A stretch of 64,000 bases of DNA from Methanospirillum lacunae (GCF_003173355.1 NZ_QGMY01000017.1:1-64000); one strand, 5' to 3'. Positions 52,181 through 61,240 are shown, counted from the first letter of the stretch. Numbers and translations: made by a program. Notes: generated by a model not told the origin, from the letters alone.

Positions 52181-52456
52181 ATGCATTCTGCATTATTCAG
52201 GATAGAGACAGATTCTGCATTAATTATATGCGAATCTGTTGCTCCTGAAGAAGAGGATGAAAAAAATGGACTTCGATCTCAGGGACAATGCCGGATGATA
52301 TCTCATGAATGCCTGGAGATATCAATTTCTGCCGCAGACCTTCCTGCACTCCGTGCATCATTAAACTCATGGCTTCGTCTTATACAGGTTGCATCCGAGA
52401 TGATTGATAGCACTCAAATCAGAGCAGGTATAATGATAGAGGGAACCTCATTATGA
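52181..52456 (+). CDS. pcc1: KEOPS complex subunit Pcc1
   Basis: A 91-residue dimerising subunit of the KEOPS complex that makes t6A at tRNA A37. HSALFRIETDSALIICESVAPEEEDEK and LEISISAADLPALRASLNSWLRLIQVASEMIDS are the typical beta-beta-alpha pattern. It fits well with the methylthiotransferase at 16715-17983, which acts on t6A. The start of prefoldin beta overlaps its stop by 4 bases. Confidence 0.88.
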   Translation: MHSALFRIETDSALIICESVAPEEEDEKNGLRSQGQCRMISHECLEISISAADLPALRASLNSWLRLIQVASEMIDSTQIRAGIMIEGTSL

Positions 52457-52815
52457 ATTCAATTCCACCCAAGGTGCAAAATCAGATAAATATGCTGCAA
52501 CAATTGCAGCAACAATTACAGACTGTAGTAAACCAAAAAAACCAGTACGAACTTGCTGCTCAAGAGGCAAGAAGAGCGAAGGAAGAACTAGGTGATGCTC
52601 CTGAGGGGGCCGCAGTTTACATGACAGTTGGAACTATTGTAATTGAAAAACCGCGCGAGCAGGTACTGGAAAAACTGAATGAGAAAGTGGAAACATTCGA
52701 AGTCAGAATCAAGTCCATCGAGCGTCAGGAAAAAGCACTTCAAGAGAAATTTGAAAAACTTCAGGCACAGGTTAGACAGGTCCTCGACGGGGGAAGCACC
52801 CCGGAAGCTGCCTGA
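52453..52815 (+). CDS. pfdB: Prefoldin beta subunit
   Basis: A 120-residue chaperone subunit. Two long coiled-coil helices (residues 5-50 and 72-112) flank a beta hairpin (AVYMTVGTIVIEKPREQVLEKL). VQNQINMLQQLQQQLQTVVNQK is the characteristic N-terminal helix. It delivers unfolded proteins to the thermosome. Last protein gene of the cluster before tRNA-Leu. Confidence 0.96.
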   Translation: MNSIPPKVQNQINMLQQLQQQLQTVVNQKNQYELAAQEARRAKEELGDAPEGAAVYMTVGTIVIEKPREQVLEKLNEKVETFEVRIKSIERQEKALQEKFEKLQAQVRQVLDGGSTPEAA

Positions 52816-52846
52816 CATCCCTGATAATCCTCTATCTCATTATTGC

Positions 52847-52931
52847 GTGGGAGTATCCGAGCCAGGTCAAAGGAGTAGGATTTAGGGTCCTATCGCGCAG
52901 GCGTTCGGGGGTTCGAATCCCTCCTCCCACA
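52847..52931 (+). tRNA. tRNA-Leu (anticodon UAG)
   Basis: Acceptor GTGGGAG pairs with CTCCCAC, discriminator A. The anticodon arm TAGGA-TTTAGGG-TCCTA gives UAG. A long variable arm (CGCGCAGGCG) marks a class II tRNA; the T arm is GGGGG-TTCGAAT-CCCTC with one G-T pair. T6 follows the 3' end as terminator. Confidence 0.95.
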
Positions 52932-53057
52932 TTTTTTCCCGAAATAAAAAATGCCTCATCAAAATAACGGTGATACTACCATTATCTTTTTTATCTTGTT
53001 TATTGCTCAATTCATTGAATAAAAACAAGATCAATAACTATACTTTTTTATTGTCAC

Positions 53058-53106
53058 ATAATATAATAACTGAAAGGATATATTATGGAAGATATCCATT
53101 CTGGAT
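53058..53106 (+). promoter_or_regulatory. Promoter and leader of the beta-helix surface protein
   Basis: A TATA-like ATAATATAATAA (53058-53069) predicts a start near 53088. ATCCA-TTC-TGGAT (53094-53106) is a 5-bp hairpin just downstream. An alternative pairing GGATAT/ATATCC (53076-53081 with 53092-53097) exists in the DNA but would begin before the predicted start. Confidence 0.35.
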
Positions 53107-53118
53107 GGGGGTTAAGTT

Positions 53119-54906
53119 ATGGATTCGGAAAAGGGGAGATGGGGAAATCCCCTAATATTACCAGACTATAAAAGATTACTACTCCTTTTTTGGGTAATAA
53201 TAATTGGAGTTACATCTCTTTCAACAGCAGGGATTCCACCATTGAGTGGCAATATAACAACAGATACTTCACTGGCTGTAAAAATTGTTGATGTTTCTGC
53301 AACAATAGATGTGAGCCAAATCGGTGATATTCCGCTGGGTCAGATACCTGATGAACGAATTTCGATCTCCACATCAGTGGTAAATACCGAAGCCAATGTG
53401 CTATCCGGGCTGCGGATCAAAACATTCCTGGTGAAAGAGGGACGAGAGGATACTATTAGCACCCAGTTGGGAAGCGATTTCAGGAATGTTGAATTAAAAC
53501 CTGGGGAGGTGAAAGTTTTCACTAATAACTATATGGTATCAAAAAGCCTCAAACCAGGTAATTACAAGGTGATGATTCGAATTGATTCAGATGAAAAAGG
53601 GAGTAATTCATTTGTCCAATACATCAGTGATCATCCAGTAAAAATCGGAGCATATGCAGAGGCAGGAGGATCTGTACCAATATACTCTCCCAGTACAATT
53701 GATAATTCGGGATCATACCTGCTGATGAGGGACATCCAGGTTGGGGATCGGAATGCTGGAATAAAAATTGCCAGTTCAGACGTGACAATTGATGGAGGAG
53801 GACACATAATACAGGGAATTTCCACCGGGTTTACTTCAGCAATATATGCAGACGGAGGTAACACAATTAAAAATATTAATATCAGAAACTGTGTGCTTGA
53901 CGGAGTTGATTTCGGGATCTGGTTTTATCGTATTGAGGGCGGATCCATTGTAAATTGTACATTTAAAAATTGTAAGAATATCGGCATACGTCTGGATCAA
54001 TCACGTTCCATGTCAATTTCGGATAATATCCTTGAAAATAATGTAATGGGTATCGGGGCATTCCAGTCAGTGGGTAATAAAATCTTTAATAATTACCTGA
54101 AAAATCAGTTCAACGCTGCTGCCAACGATGATCAACGTAACTTCTGGAATAGTGAAAAGCAGGCAGGGACCAACATCGCAGGCGGTAGTAGTAAGGGAGG
54201 TAATGTGTGGCTAGATTTAAATGGAACCGGATATTCTGCTTCGAGCCCGGATCAGAACCATGATGGAATTATCGATGTGCCTTACACAATCAACGCAAAT
54301 AATATCGATTATTACCCCATATCTATCAATCAGAATGTTACAGCCCAACCATCCGTTACACAAACACCCAATATTTCAGATATTCAGACAGAACCTGAGA
54401 TAAATATATCAAACAATCTCTCTATTTCAACAACAGATATTGCAGATAACCAATCAAATACCCAAAAAGAAGAACCGATAACCAATTCTTCCCAACCAAA
54501 TATAAAAGAAACAGAGAAAAAAGAACCGAATAGTGCATATTTTGCAGAGTTGGTTTTAAGCAATCTGAATGCTACTGATAGTGTTTGTAGGACATCGGGT
54601 CTTCCTGTAACTTGTTTGGTAGAAAACATTGGAGATCTAGGGGCCAAATACTTCTCAGTTCATTACTACCTGTCTGACGACCAGGTAATTACCGGTACAG
54701 ATAAAGAACTCGGATACCACATGATTGAAAATCTTAACCCTCACGACAAACGAGAGCTTACTGATACCCTCCAGATACCTGCTGGAACACCTGCAAAGAT
54801 GTACTTTATCGGTGCAATAGCGGACCCATCCAATAACATCTACGAAAAGGATAAGATAAACAATACAGTGCTCCTCAACCACCGGGTACAGATCAGAGAT
54901 TGTTAA
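53119..54906 (+). CDS. Secreted surface protein with beta-helix repeats and a C-terminal CARDB-like domain
   Basis: A 595-residue protein. A cytoplasmic tail of about 18 residues precedes a signal or anchor segment (LLLLFWVIIIGVTSLSTAG). Residues about 50-175 look like a first CARDB-like beta domain (ISISTSVVNTEANVLSGLRIKTFL). Residues 200-400 are a right-handed parallel beta-helix of the NosD/CASH type (GSYLLMRDIQVGD, ASSDVTIDGGGHII, NINIRNCVLDGVDFGIWF, NCTFKNCKNIGIRLDQS). A Ser/Thr/Asn-rich linker with many sequons follows (410-475), and a second CARDB domain ends the protein (LVENIGDLGAKYFSVHYYLS). GGGGG lies 7 bases before ATG. An adhesin or polysaccharide-binding role is plausible. Confidence 0.8.
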   Translation: MDSEKGRWGNPLILPDYKRLLLLFWVIIIGVTSLSTAGIPPLSGNITTDTSLAVKIVDVSATIDVSQIGDIPLGQIPDERISISTSVVNTEANVLSGLRIKTFLVKEGREDTISTQLGSDFRNVELKPGEVKVFTNNYMVSKSLKPGNYKVMIRIDSDEKGSNSFVQYISDHPVKIGAYAEAGGSVPIYSPSTIDNSGSYLLMRDIQVGDRNAGIKIASSDVTIDGGGHIIQGISTGFTSAIYADGGNTIKNINIRNCVLDGVDFGIWFYRIEGGSIVNCTFKNCKNIGIRLDQSRSMSISDNILENNVMGIGAFQSVGNKIFNNYLKNQFNAAANDDQRNFWNSEKQAGTNIAGGSSKGGNVWLDLNGTGYSASSPDQNHDGIIDVPYTINANNIDYYPISINQNVTAQPSVTQTPNISDIQTEPEINISNNLSISTTDIADNQSNTQKEEPITNSSQPNIKETEKKEPNSAYFAELVLSNLNATDSVCRTSGLPVTCLVENIGDLGAKYFSVHYYLSDDQVITGTDKELGYHMIENLNPHDKRELTDTLQIPAGTPAKMYFIGAIADPSNNIYEKDKINNTVLLNHRVQIRDC

Positions 54907-55147
54907 ATTGTGACAATTCTCTCCAGAATATACCCGTGTCTATTTTTATCTATCAGTTCTGTATGATACAAGGTTAAAATGAATTCAAATTCCTATTTTA
55001 CACAAAAATGAGCACTAACTAATTCTTTGAGATTTAACATTTTTGTTGAATTCACTATCCTCATCGATGAAACAGTATAACGATGACTTTTGAGTGAATG
55101 TCGTGAAACGAGATATTACAAACGAGAATAACTGAAATAAAAAAGGG

Positions 55148-55888
55148 TTAGAGGCTGTTCTTCCCAGTTGCTGGCTGCTGAGAAGAGGAAGACTGACTTT
55201 TTCCTGATGCATCAACAGGAACCTGAACTGTCTGGTTTTGTTGTTGCTGAAGGTTCTTTACCATCTCTTCGACTTCTTTTGCAGGAGTAAGGTTTACCAG
55301 AGTGATATCGAAGGTGAGGGTCTGCCCAGCAAGCTGACTATTCAGATCAAAGGTAACATTCGTTGAATTCATTGCGATGATCTTTGCCGGGAAGTATGCC
55401 TGACCATTGAACAGAGTTACTGTGTCACCAATGGTAATATTTCCCTTCTCCTCTTTCGGAATGAAATCAATTGGCATTGATTTAATCAGGGATGGATCAT
55501 ACTGACCATATGCCTCTTCAGGACTCAGGGTGAACTTTTTGTTCTGACCGGTCTTCATACCCTTAATCTGGTTCTCAAATCCGACAATAGCAGTACCTTC
55601 TCCAATGATAAACTGGAATGGGCCGCGGTCTTTGGAACTGTCAAATACAGATCCATTAGCAAGAGTTCCTGTGTATTCTATCTCAACAAGGTCTCCATTC
55701 TGAACACCTTCTCCAGGAGCTGCAGACTGGACTGCCTGTGATGGCTGTGCTGATTGGGATGCTGTTGCTGGTGATTTTGTTGCATCTTTGCTGGTACACC
55801 CGGCTGCCAGCAGGGCAAGGGCGAGAAGAACGACGCAGACAACTGTGAGATATCTATGTCTGCGGGGAATGATCTGAGATCTGTCCAT
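55148..55888 (-). CDS. FKBP-type peptidyl-prolyl isomerase, lipoprotein
   Basis: A 246-residue secreted protein. A signal sequence ends in the lipobox LLAAGC (C about residue 31), so it should be lipid-anchored outside the cell. A low-complexity linker rich in Ser, Ala and Gln follows. The FKBP domain has VEIEYTGTLANGSVFDSSKDRGPFQFIIGEGTAIVGFENQIKGMKTGQNKKFTLSPEEAYGQYDPSLI, with the insert-in-flap of archaeal SlyD-like proteins after it. The tail is Gln/Ser rich. It likely assists folding of exported proteins. Confidence 0.9.
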   Translation of the reverse strand: MDRSQIIPRRHRYLTVVCVVLLALALLAAGCTSKDATKSPATASQSAQPSQAVQSAAPGEGVQNGDLVEIEYTGTLANGSVFDSSKDRGPFQFIIGEGTAIVGFENQIKGMKTGQNKKFTLSPEEAYGQYDPSLIKSMPIDFIPKEEKGNITIGDTVTLFNGQAYFPAKIIAMNSTNVTFDLNSQLAGQTLTFDITLVNLTPAKEVEEMVKNLQQQQNQTVQVPVDASGKSQSSSSQQPATGKNSL

Positions 55889-55955
55889 ACTCAGCTATAG
55901 CACAGGTTTGGTCAAATAGTATTCCCTCCTAGTCATTCAGATCTTCCTCCCTGAA

Positions 55956-57098
55956 TCAGCCATCTGAATAATTATCGAATGAACCGGGCAAACTAGTGGG
56001 ATCTCTGCCGGGATCAAGAAGCAGTTCAGCAGGAAGCCCCACCAGTGCGACTGCTGCAAGAGCGCCGATTATACCCTCGCCACCAGATAACATAACCGAA
56101 AAAGATTCAGCTATACTTTTGGCAGTTGAATAGGACACTACCTCACGCCGGGCGGTAAGACCGAATAACCTTAATTTATCATTGATCTTAAGCCCGGACC
56201 GGATCGCTACACCCCAGGAAGGGGAGACACTCTCATCGCTTACAAACCTGATAGTTTCAGAGAGAATCTGTTCGACCATGCCTGAATCAACAGCCAGTTC
56301 AATGGCACTGCATGAATTGCCTGCTGTTTTTCTGCGAACATCAGGAAATAGCATCATTACATGGTGAGTTATTGGAAACACTCCGGAGAACCCGCCAAGA
56401 TGTTGCAGGAGGGCAATTGCCAGTGCAAATGTTGCACCACCACCCTGGGAATCTGTGTCATCAATTCCAATAGTCAGATGTGATAGTGCCTTTGTGCGAA
56501 TAATTCCTTTAGTACATGAACCATCCTTACTTGTTTCCACGCCGAGAACACCCCGGGCAAGACCCATCATACCTGATAGAGAGAATGCAGGACCACCTAC
56601 TGATTTTATTCGTTGGATGACCTGATCATTTTCCAGATACACACCAGTCACTGCCACTGCTGAGTGAGGATAGAGTCCAACTGTGGCTTCATTCTCTCCA
56701 AGATGGATAAACTCACGAAGAAGAGTACCGTCTCTGACTATAGAGATCCGGTTTTTGCTACCAAGTTCATGATGATAACCACAGAAACCTGCACATGCAC
56801 TGCTCATACATTCATGTACGATCTCAACGAGATCTCCATCAACTGAGGTAAAAATTCGTTTGCATGCACTTTTTGGAAGGGCGCTCGTTGCTGCATACTG
56901 GGCGGGAGTCCGACCTCTTGGAGGTTGGAGGACGACAACACACCCTTCTTCACTCAGACGAAGAACCCAGTCCTGCACGGTACTGCGTGGAACCCCAGTC
57001 TCCTGCTGAATCTCCTGAACAGTAAAAAACCCTTTTTCAAGGGTCAGCCTACGCATGAGCTGGAGATACGTCCGACGTCGCTCAATTACCCCCTGCAT
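55956..57098 (-). CDS. TiaS/methanogenesis-marker-11-like protein with N-terminal winged helix
   Basis: A 380-residue protein from ATG 57098 (the frame runs to 57125, further into homoserine dehydrogenase). Residues 1-65 form a winged-helix domain (FFTVQEIQQETGVPRSTVQDWVLRLSEEGCVVVL). A cysteine/histidine segment follows (HECMSSACAGFCGYHHELG). The C-terminal half contains LTIGIDDTDSQGGGATFALAIALLQHLGG, close to the TIGIDDTD motif of the agmatidine synthetase TiaS and of methanogenesis marker protein 11, and HHVMMLFPDVRRKTAGNSCSAIE. Full TiaS has extra OB and zinc domains that are absent. Function unknown; nucleotide or cofactor chemistry is likely. It overlaps hom by 17 bases. Confidence 0.6.
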   Translation of the reverse strand: MQGVIERRRTYLQLMRRLTLEKGFFTVQEIQQETGVPRSTVQDWVLRLSEEGCVVVLQPPRGRTPAQYAATSALPKSACKRIFTSVDGDLVEIVHECMSSACAGFCGYHHELGSKNRISIVRDGTLLREFIHLGENEATVGLYPHSAVAVTGVYLENDQVIQRIKSVGGPAFSLSGMMGLARGVLGVETSKDGSCTKGIIRTKALSHLTIGIDDTDSQGGGATFALAIALLQHLGGFSGVFPITHHVMMLFPDVRRKTAGNSCSAIELAVDSGMVEQILSETIRFVSDESVSPSWGVAIRSGLKINDKLRLFGLTARREVVSYSTAKSIAESFSVMLSGGEGIIGALAAVALVGLPAELLLDPGRDPTSLPGSFDNYSDG

Positions 57099-58074
57099 CC
57101 ATATCCCTGATTGAGAGAATATCACCTATCACAGCACTAGCAGTTTCAAGTGATCCTGCCCCTTTCCCTACAAACAGAAGATCACCCGCGAGATCTGTCC
57201 TGACAATTATTGCATTAAGCGAACCCTGAACAACAAGGGGATGTTCTTTAGGAATTATCCGGGGACAGAGCCGGTATACATTATCTTCAGGTATTATCTC
57301 TCCGATAAGTCTGATCGTGGCATCCTGCTGCTCGGCAAGCCGTAGTGCTTCTTCAGTCAGAAGATCAATCCCTGTCACATCAACATCATCCAGACTGACA
57401 TTCTTCTTCCAAATGGTATTTGCAAGGATTACAAGTTTGATCGCTGCATCAATACCTTTCACATCATACGTTGGATCAGCCTCGGCATATCCAAGTGTAC
57501 GAGCTTCATCGAGAGCCTGCTTGTACGTGAGTTTCTCTTCAGCCATCCTGGTGAGGATGTAATTGCATGTACCATTCAGAACACCATACAGGGATTGAAT
57601 CTCATTTCCCCCGAGATTATGCATGAGTGTTTGAAGAATGGGAATTGCTCCCGCTACTGTTGCTTCAAACCTGAACTGGACATTGTTCTTTAGTGCAAGT
57701 GTGAAGAGTTCATGATAATGAAGGGCAACCGGACCCTTATTGGAAGTGACCACATGACAGCCCCTCTTCAATGCTTCCTTGATATATGATGTCGCAGGTT
57801 CTCCTTTCCTTGCATCGGTTGGGGTGATTTCTACGAGAATGTCATATGGTGCAGTCTGAACAATTGCTTCTGCATTGATGCTTGTATCGCCGCAAATACC
57901 GATTTTTTCTTTCCTGTCGAGGAGTTCCTTAAGGTTCAGGCCATTAGGATCGATACAACCGGACCGTGAATCGGCTACTGCTGTTATAATCAGGCCAAGG
58001 TTTTTTTCGGCAACCGCATGGATGATACCGCGTCCCACTGCACCAACACCAAGTAACGCTAGGCGAACAACCAT
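57082..58074 (-). CDS. hom: Homoserine dehydrogenase
   Basis: A 330-residue enzyme reducing aspartate semialdehyde to homoserine for threonine, isoleucine and methionine. The NAD(P) motif ALLGVGAVGRGI is near the N-terminus. GCHVVTSNKGPVALHYHEL, FEATVAGAIPILQTL, GVLNGTCNYILTRM and GYAEADPTYDVKGIDAAIKLVILAN are signature segments. It lacks the C-terminal ACT domain of bacterial enzymes; a separate ACT protein is encoded one base upstream. ATG 58074 with GGAG about 8 bases before is preferred to the upstream GTG/ATG options. Confidence 0.95.
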   Translation of the reverse strand: MVVRLALLGVGAVGRGIIHAVAEKNLGLIITAVADSRSGCIDPNGLNLKELLDRKEKIGICGDTSINAEAIVQTAPYDILVEITPTDARKGEPATSYIKEALKRGCHVVTSNKGPVALHYHELFTLALKNNVQFRFEATVAGAIPILQTLMHNLGGNEIQSLYGVLNGTCNYILTRMAEEKLTYKQALDEARTLGYAEADPTYDVKGIDAAIKLVILANTIWKKNVSLDDVDVTGIDLLTEEALRLAEQQDATIRLIGEIIPEDNVYRLCPRIIPKEHPLVVQGSLNAIIVRTDLAGDLLFVGKGAGSLETASAVIGDILSIRDMDAGGN

Positions 58075-58075
58075 T

Positions 58076-58573
58076 TCAGATCTCCAGTGGTTCAATCAGA
58101 AGGAATTCTTTCTGTTTTGCCACCTGCCTGAGTATATGAAGAGCCTGTTGCATATGCTCACGGGTCAGAGATTTGATAACAAATTGAGCAGACGTTCGCT
58201 CATTAATCGCAGGCATCGCCAGACTCATGTAGGTTACCTCGGCAAATCCTGTCTTATCGATACGATCTATAGTATCACCCAGATCTGTATGAACAAGATG
58301 ACCAATCAGAATGACACTCTGACGGTAACTCATCCTCTCTTCTCCAAGCCGGAGGACATTGATTCCTCTTTCTCGCAGCCTCACAATCAATCCATCAAGG
58401 AGTTCAGGAGGTATCTCGATTACCACCTCTACACTCAAAACATCCTTGCCTGAAGTATGTTCATGCTCATGGATGACAGTTTTAATATTACCACCCATAT
58501 CTGAGATCGGCATAAGGGCAGCAACAAGTTGCCCTGGAGAATCATGGAGCTCAAGTTTCATCGATACCTGCAC
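58076..58573 (-). CDS. ACT-domain protein, probable allosteric partner of homoserine dehydrogenase
   Basis: A 165-residue protein. The N-terminal ACT domain is shown by MKLELHDSPGQLVAALMPISDMGGNIKTVIHEHEH, and a second ACT-like region follows (VTYMSLAMPAINERTSAQFVIKSLTREHMQQALHILRQVA). The GTG start 58573 has GGAGGGT 6 bases upstream. Immediate coupling to hom (1-base gap) suggests it senses an amino acid end product (threonine or similar) and regulates the dehydrogenase; this is inferred from context. Confidence 0.8.
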   Translation of the reverse strand: MQVSMKLELHDSPGQLVAALMPISDMGGNIKTVIHEHEHTSGKDVLSVEVVIEIPPELLDGLIVRLRERGINVLRLGEERMSYRQSVILIGHLVHTDLGDTIDRIDKTGFAEVTYMSLAMPAINERTSAQFVIKSLTREHMQQALHILRQVAKQKEFLLIEPLEI

Positions 58574-58708
58574 GAGTTACCCTCCATCATAAAGATACAG
58601 ACCTTATCATACGTCTGTCAGATCACCTTAAAAGTTGGATGACTGGTTGAAAAGCCTTATCTTAAAAGGTATGTCTGAATTGATAAAAAAGAAGAGACAG
58701 TCATTAGA

Positions 58709-59686
58709 TCAATGATCAGTCATGATGACCATGACGTCATACCCATCGCCCAGGGTATTGTTCGTGACAATCGTTGAAACTTTTAAATTTTTATAATTGT
58801 TCGTTTTTGGAGAAGTTTCACTTGAGTTGTTTAGGTGAATATATGACGAGCCAGATACATCATTACCTGAAGTTTTTATAACACCGCTTCCAACATCAAT
58901 CGCAACATCAGGACCTGTAGAAGTATTGGTACCGGTCTTTGTATATGCCAGATGAGATGATTCATAAACTCCAGGAATCAGATCAAAGAGAGCTGAACCA
59001 CCGCTTTTTACATTGGATCCATCACTAAGGGTAATATCAAAGGAGACATCCCGATCAGCAGTAACATATGCCTCCATCGTTTCGTTTTGATACCCTTCCT
59101 TACTTAAGTTTACGATATAAGGACCTTCCTTAAGTCCAGCCACTTTATTAGGAGTTACACCACGGAGGGTATTATTAATATAAATATCAGCACCTTCTGG
59201 GTTTGTAGATATCATGATATTACCAGTACCACCTTTCCGGATCTGGGGATGGTCAGTACCAATTCCCCGGGCACCAATAACCTGACTCATACATGGAGCA
59301 TAATCATCTGTACCAATAAACTGGACACGAAGATATTCAGGAGGTGAACCTATTGATCGTAAAAATTCATATCTTCCATTTCTATCGGTCACGACCATAT
59401 CTATAGCAGAATAACTGTCATTATCATCTCTGTTTTTTTCCGAGGAGTCAAGGAGAATACGTTTGTTTCCGAGGATTTCTCCTCCTACAGAAGTCAGGGT
59501 CCCAGAAATTCGAAATGACTGGTTTATTGTTGGATCAACAGGAAGCGCATTTATAGTCAGAGAAGTAGGTATCTTCTCCGAAGCGAGCCCTGCTATTGCG
59601 CCAACCGAAGATGTGAGAAGAACCAGACAGATTAGCAGAGAATATCTGATTAAGGTGTAAAGGGGTTTTGAACCGAAGAGCGACAT
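58709..59686 (-). CDS. Secreted PEGA-domain protein (larger paralog)
   Basis: A 325-residue secreted protein with a signal peptide (about 13-33, ending VGAIAGLA). Residues about 40-135 form an Ig-like domain (TSLTINALPVDPTINQSFRISGTLTSVGGEILGNKRILLDSSEK). Residues 145-215 are a PEGA domain (GNIMISTNPEGADIYINNTLRGVTPNKVAGLKEGPYIVNLSKEGY). The C-terminal 100 residues are Ser/Thr/Asn-rich (GSGVIKTSGNDVSGSSYIHLNNSS) and absent from the paralog at 59791-60459. Probably a surface protein. Confidence 0.8.
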   Translation of the reverse strand: MSLFGSKPLYTLIRYSLLICLVLLTSSVGAIAGLASEKIPTSLTINALPVDPTINQSFRISGTLTSVGGEILGNKRILLDSSEKNRDDNDSYSAIDMVVTDRNGRYEFLRSIGSPPEYLRVQFIGTDDYAPCMSQVIGARGIGTDHPQIRKGGTGNIMISTNPEGADIYINNTLRGVTPNKVAGLKEGPYIVNLSKEGYQNETMEAYVTADRDVSFDITLSDGSNVKSGGSALFDLIPGVYESSHLAYTKTGTNTSTGPDVAIDVGSGVIKTSGNDVSGSSYIHLNNSSETSPKTNNYKNLKVSTIVTNNTLGDGYDVMVIMTDH

Positions 59687-59790
59687 GAATATTAGATATT
59701 TTGGTTTATACAGGCATGAAGATATCTTTTCGAAGGTTCCATCTTAACAGTTAAGAAATAAAAAGAGAAAAAGAGTGGATTTCAGGGATT

Positions 59791-60459
59791 TTATTGTTTA
59801 AGAGTAATAGTTAGGGATGCATCAAATTTTGGACTTATGTATACATCCTGAGTTTCATTTCGGTACCCTGTCTTTGACAACGTTACATTATGAGTGCCTT
59901 CTGAAAGACCGCCTGCATGATATGGAGAGACACCACGCAGAATATCATCAATATAGACATCTGCTCCCGCCGGGGTCGAGTAGATCATAACAGTGCCAAC
60001 CTTTCCGGTTACTACCTGTGGATGATCAGTTCCAGCTCCCCTTGCACTAATGACTTTGCTCACGATTGGGGCAAAATTATCATTTCCTAAAAATTTTGCT
60101 TGCAAAAACTCTGGAGGAGTATCAACAGGGCGGAAAAAATCGTATTTCCCCTCTGCATCGGTATCTTTGGTTCCTAATACTTTAAAACTCTCTGAATCGG
60201 ATGCACTTTTCTCTGATGATTCAAGAGTGATGTGTTTATTCCCAAGAGGTTTCCCATCTGAAGACGACAGTATCCCCGAGACATGGAATGACTCATTCAC
60301 TGACGGTTCTGCCGGTGATAGGCCGATTGTGAGGTTTGTCTGAGTTTTATCTGCAGTAACCACGGCAGTTACTGTAATCACACTCACAATGAGGATGAGA
60401 CAGATAATTGTCCTGAGGCGGAGAGGATTTTGAACGTGAATTGATCGAACCCGTGACAT
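59791..60459 (-). CDS. Secreted PEGA-domain protein (smaller paralog)
   Basis: A 222-residue secreted protein, same layout as the gene downstream: signal peptide (about 17-36), Ig-like domain (NLTIGLSPAEPSVNESFHVSGILSS), a shared ARGAGTDHPQV junction, and a PEGA domain (VMIYSTPAGADVYIDDILRGVSPYHAGGLSEGTHNVTLSKTGYRNET). It stops directly after the PEGA domain (ITLKQ). The two genes are a tandem duplication with diverged C-termini. Confidence 0.8.
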   Translation of the reverse strand: MSRVRSIHVQNPLRLRTIICLILIVSVITVTAVVTADKTQTNLTIGLSPAEPSVNESFHVSGILSSSDGKPLGNKHITLESSEKSASDSESFKVLGTKDTDAEGKYDFFRPVDTPPEFLQAKFLGNDNFAPIVSKVISARGAGTDHPQVVTGKVGTVMIYSTPAGADVYIDDILRGVSPYHAGGLSEGTHNVTLSKTGYRNETQDVYISPKFDASLTITLKQ

Positions 60460-60575
60460 ACATACCGGGGTTGGATATCAGAAAAGATGAAGGTATCTGG
60501 TTCAACAGTGTAATCCCAAAACAACCTGATGTAAAGACTAACGACAATAAAAAAGGATGAAGATACCACGTATAA

Positions 60576-61154
60576 TTAAAATGAAAATCCAGCCTTACTT
60601 TGCGTTGCTACAAACTCAGGATTGCCGTCATGATACTGCACAATCAGTTTTGCAAACTCTACCGATACTTCAAGGCCGTTGGCAGTGACGATTCTGTCCT
60701 TATATACTAATGGTTTATTCACGATGATCGCATCATCGATCATCATCTCCCTGACTGTCTGACCGGGAACTACCGTTGCTTCTTTCTTTTTCAGGAGCCC
60801 TGCCTTGGCAATTACAATAGGTGCATTGTCTATTCCGGCTACGACTTTCCCTTTGGTATTAAATATCCGCGCAAGTTCATGGAGGTGGGTATTGTTCCAT
60901 AGATGAACCATCGTCCCCGGCCCCCCGATGATCATCAAGGCATAGTACTCATCCACACCTTTCAGAAGAACATCTTCAAAAGTCCGGTTTACTTTTGCTT
61001 TCTTGCCAAGAACACCCATTACTACTCCGACATGGGTTGAAACAAGTTCAAATTTTACCCCTGCTTCCTGAAACACCTGCACAGGCTGGAGGAGTTCTTC
61101 GTCCCTGAACTTCTCAGGAGGGATTGCGATGAGTACCTTCATGTTAGTAACCAT
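60576..61154 (-). CDS. DJ-1/PfpI superfamily protein lacking the usual nucleophile
   Basis: A 192-residue protein. MKVLIAIPPEKFRDEELLQPVQVFQEAGVKFELVST contains the conserved glutamate region, and GVDEYYALMIIGGPGTMVHLWNN the central sheet. At the nucleophile elbow the family reads AAIC-x-x-P, but here it is VVAGIDNAPIVIAKAGLL: the cysteine is replaced by aspartate. The fold is intact (TVREMMIDDAIIVNKPLVYKDRIVTANGL). The start could be ATG 61154 or 61142; a TATA-like CTTATATCAAT near 61185 would give a nearly leaderless transcript for 61154. Confidence 0.82.
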   Translation of the reverse strand: MVTNMKVLIAIPPEKFRDEELLQPVQVFQEAGVKFELVSTHVGVVMGVLGKKAKVNRTFEDVLLKGVDEYYALMIIGGPGTMVHLWNNTHLHELARIFNTKGKVVAGIDNAPIVIAKAGLLKKKEATVVPGQTVREMMIDDAIIVNKPLVYKDRIVTANGLEVSVEFAKLIVQYHDGNPEFVATQSKAGFSF

Positions 61155-61240
61155 TTTTTCAGCAGAATTATTAACAGTATTGATATAAGACAGGTAATTA
61201 GAACGAACCTATCAAATTCCTACAAAACCCTTAATTATTA

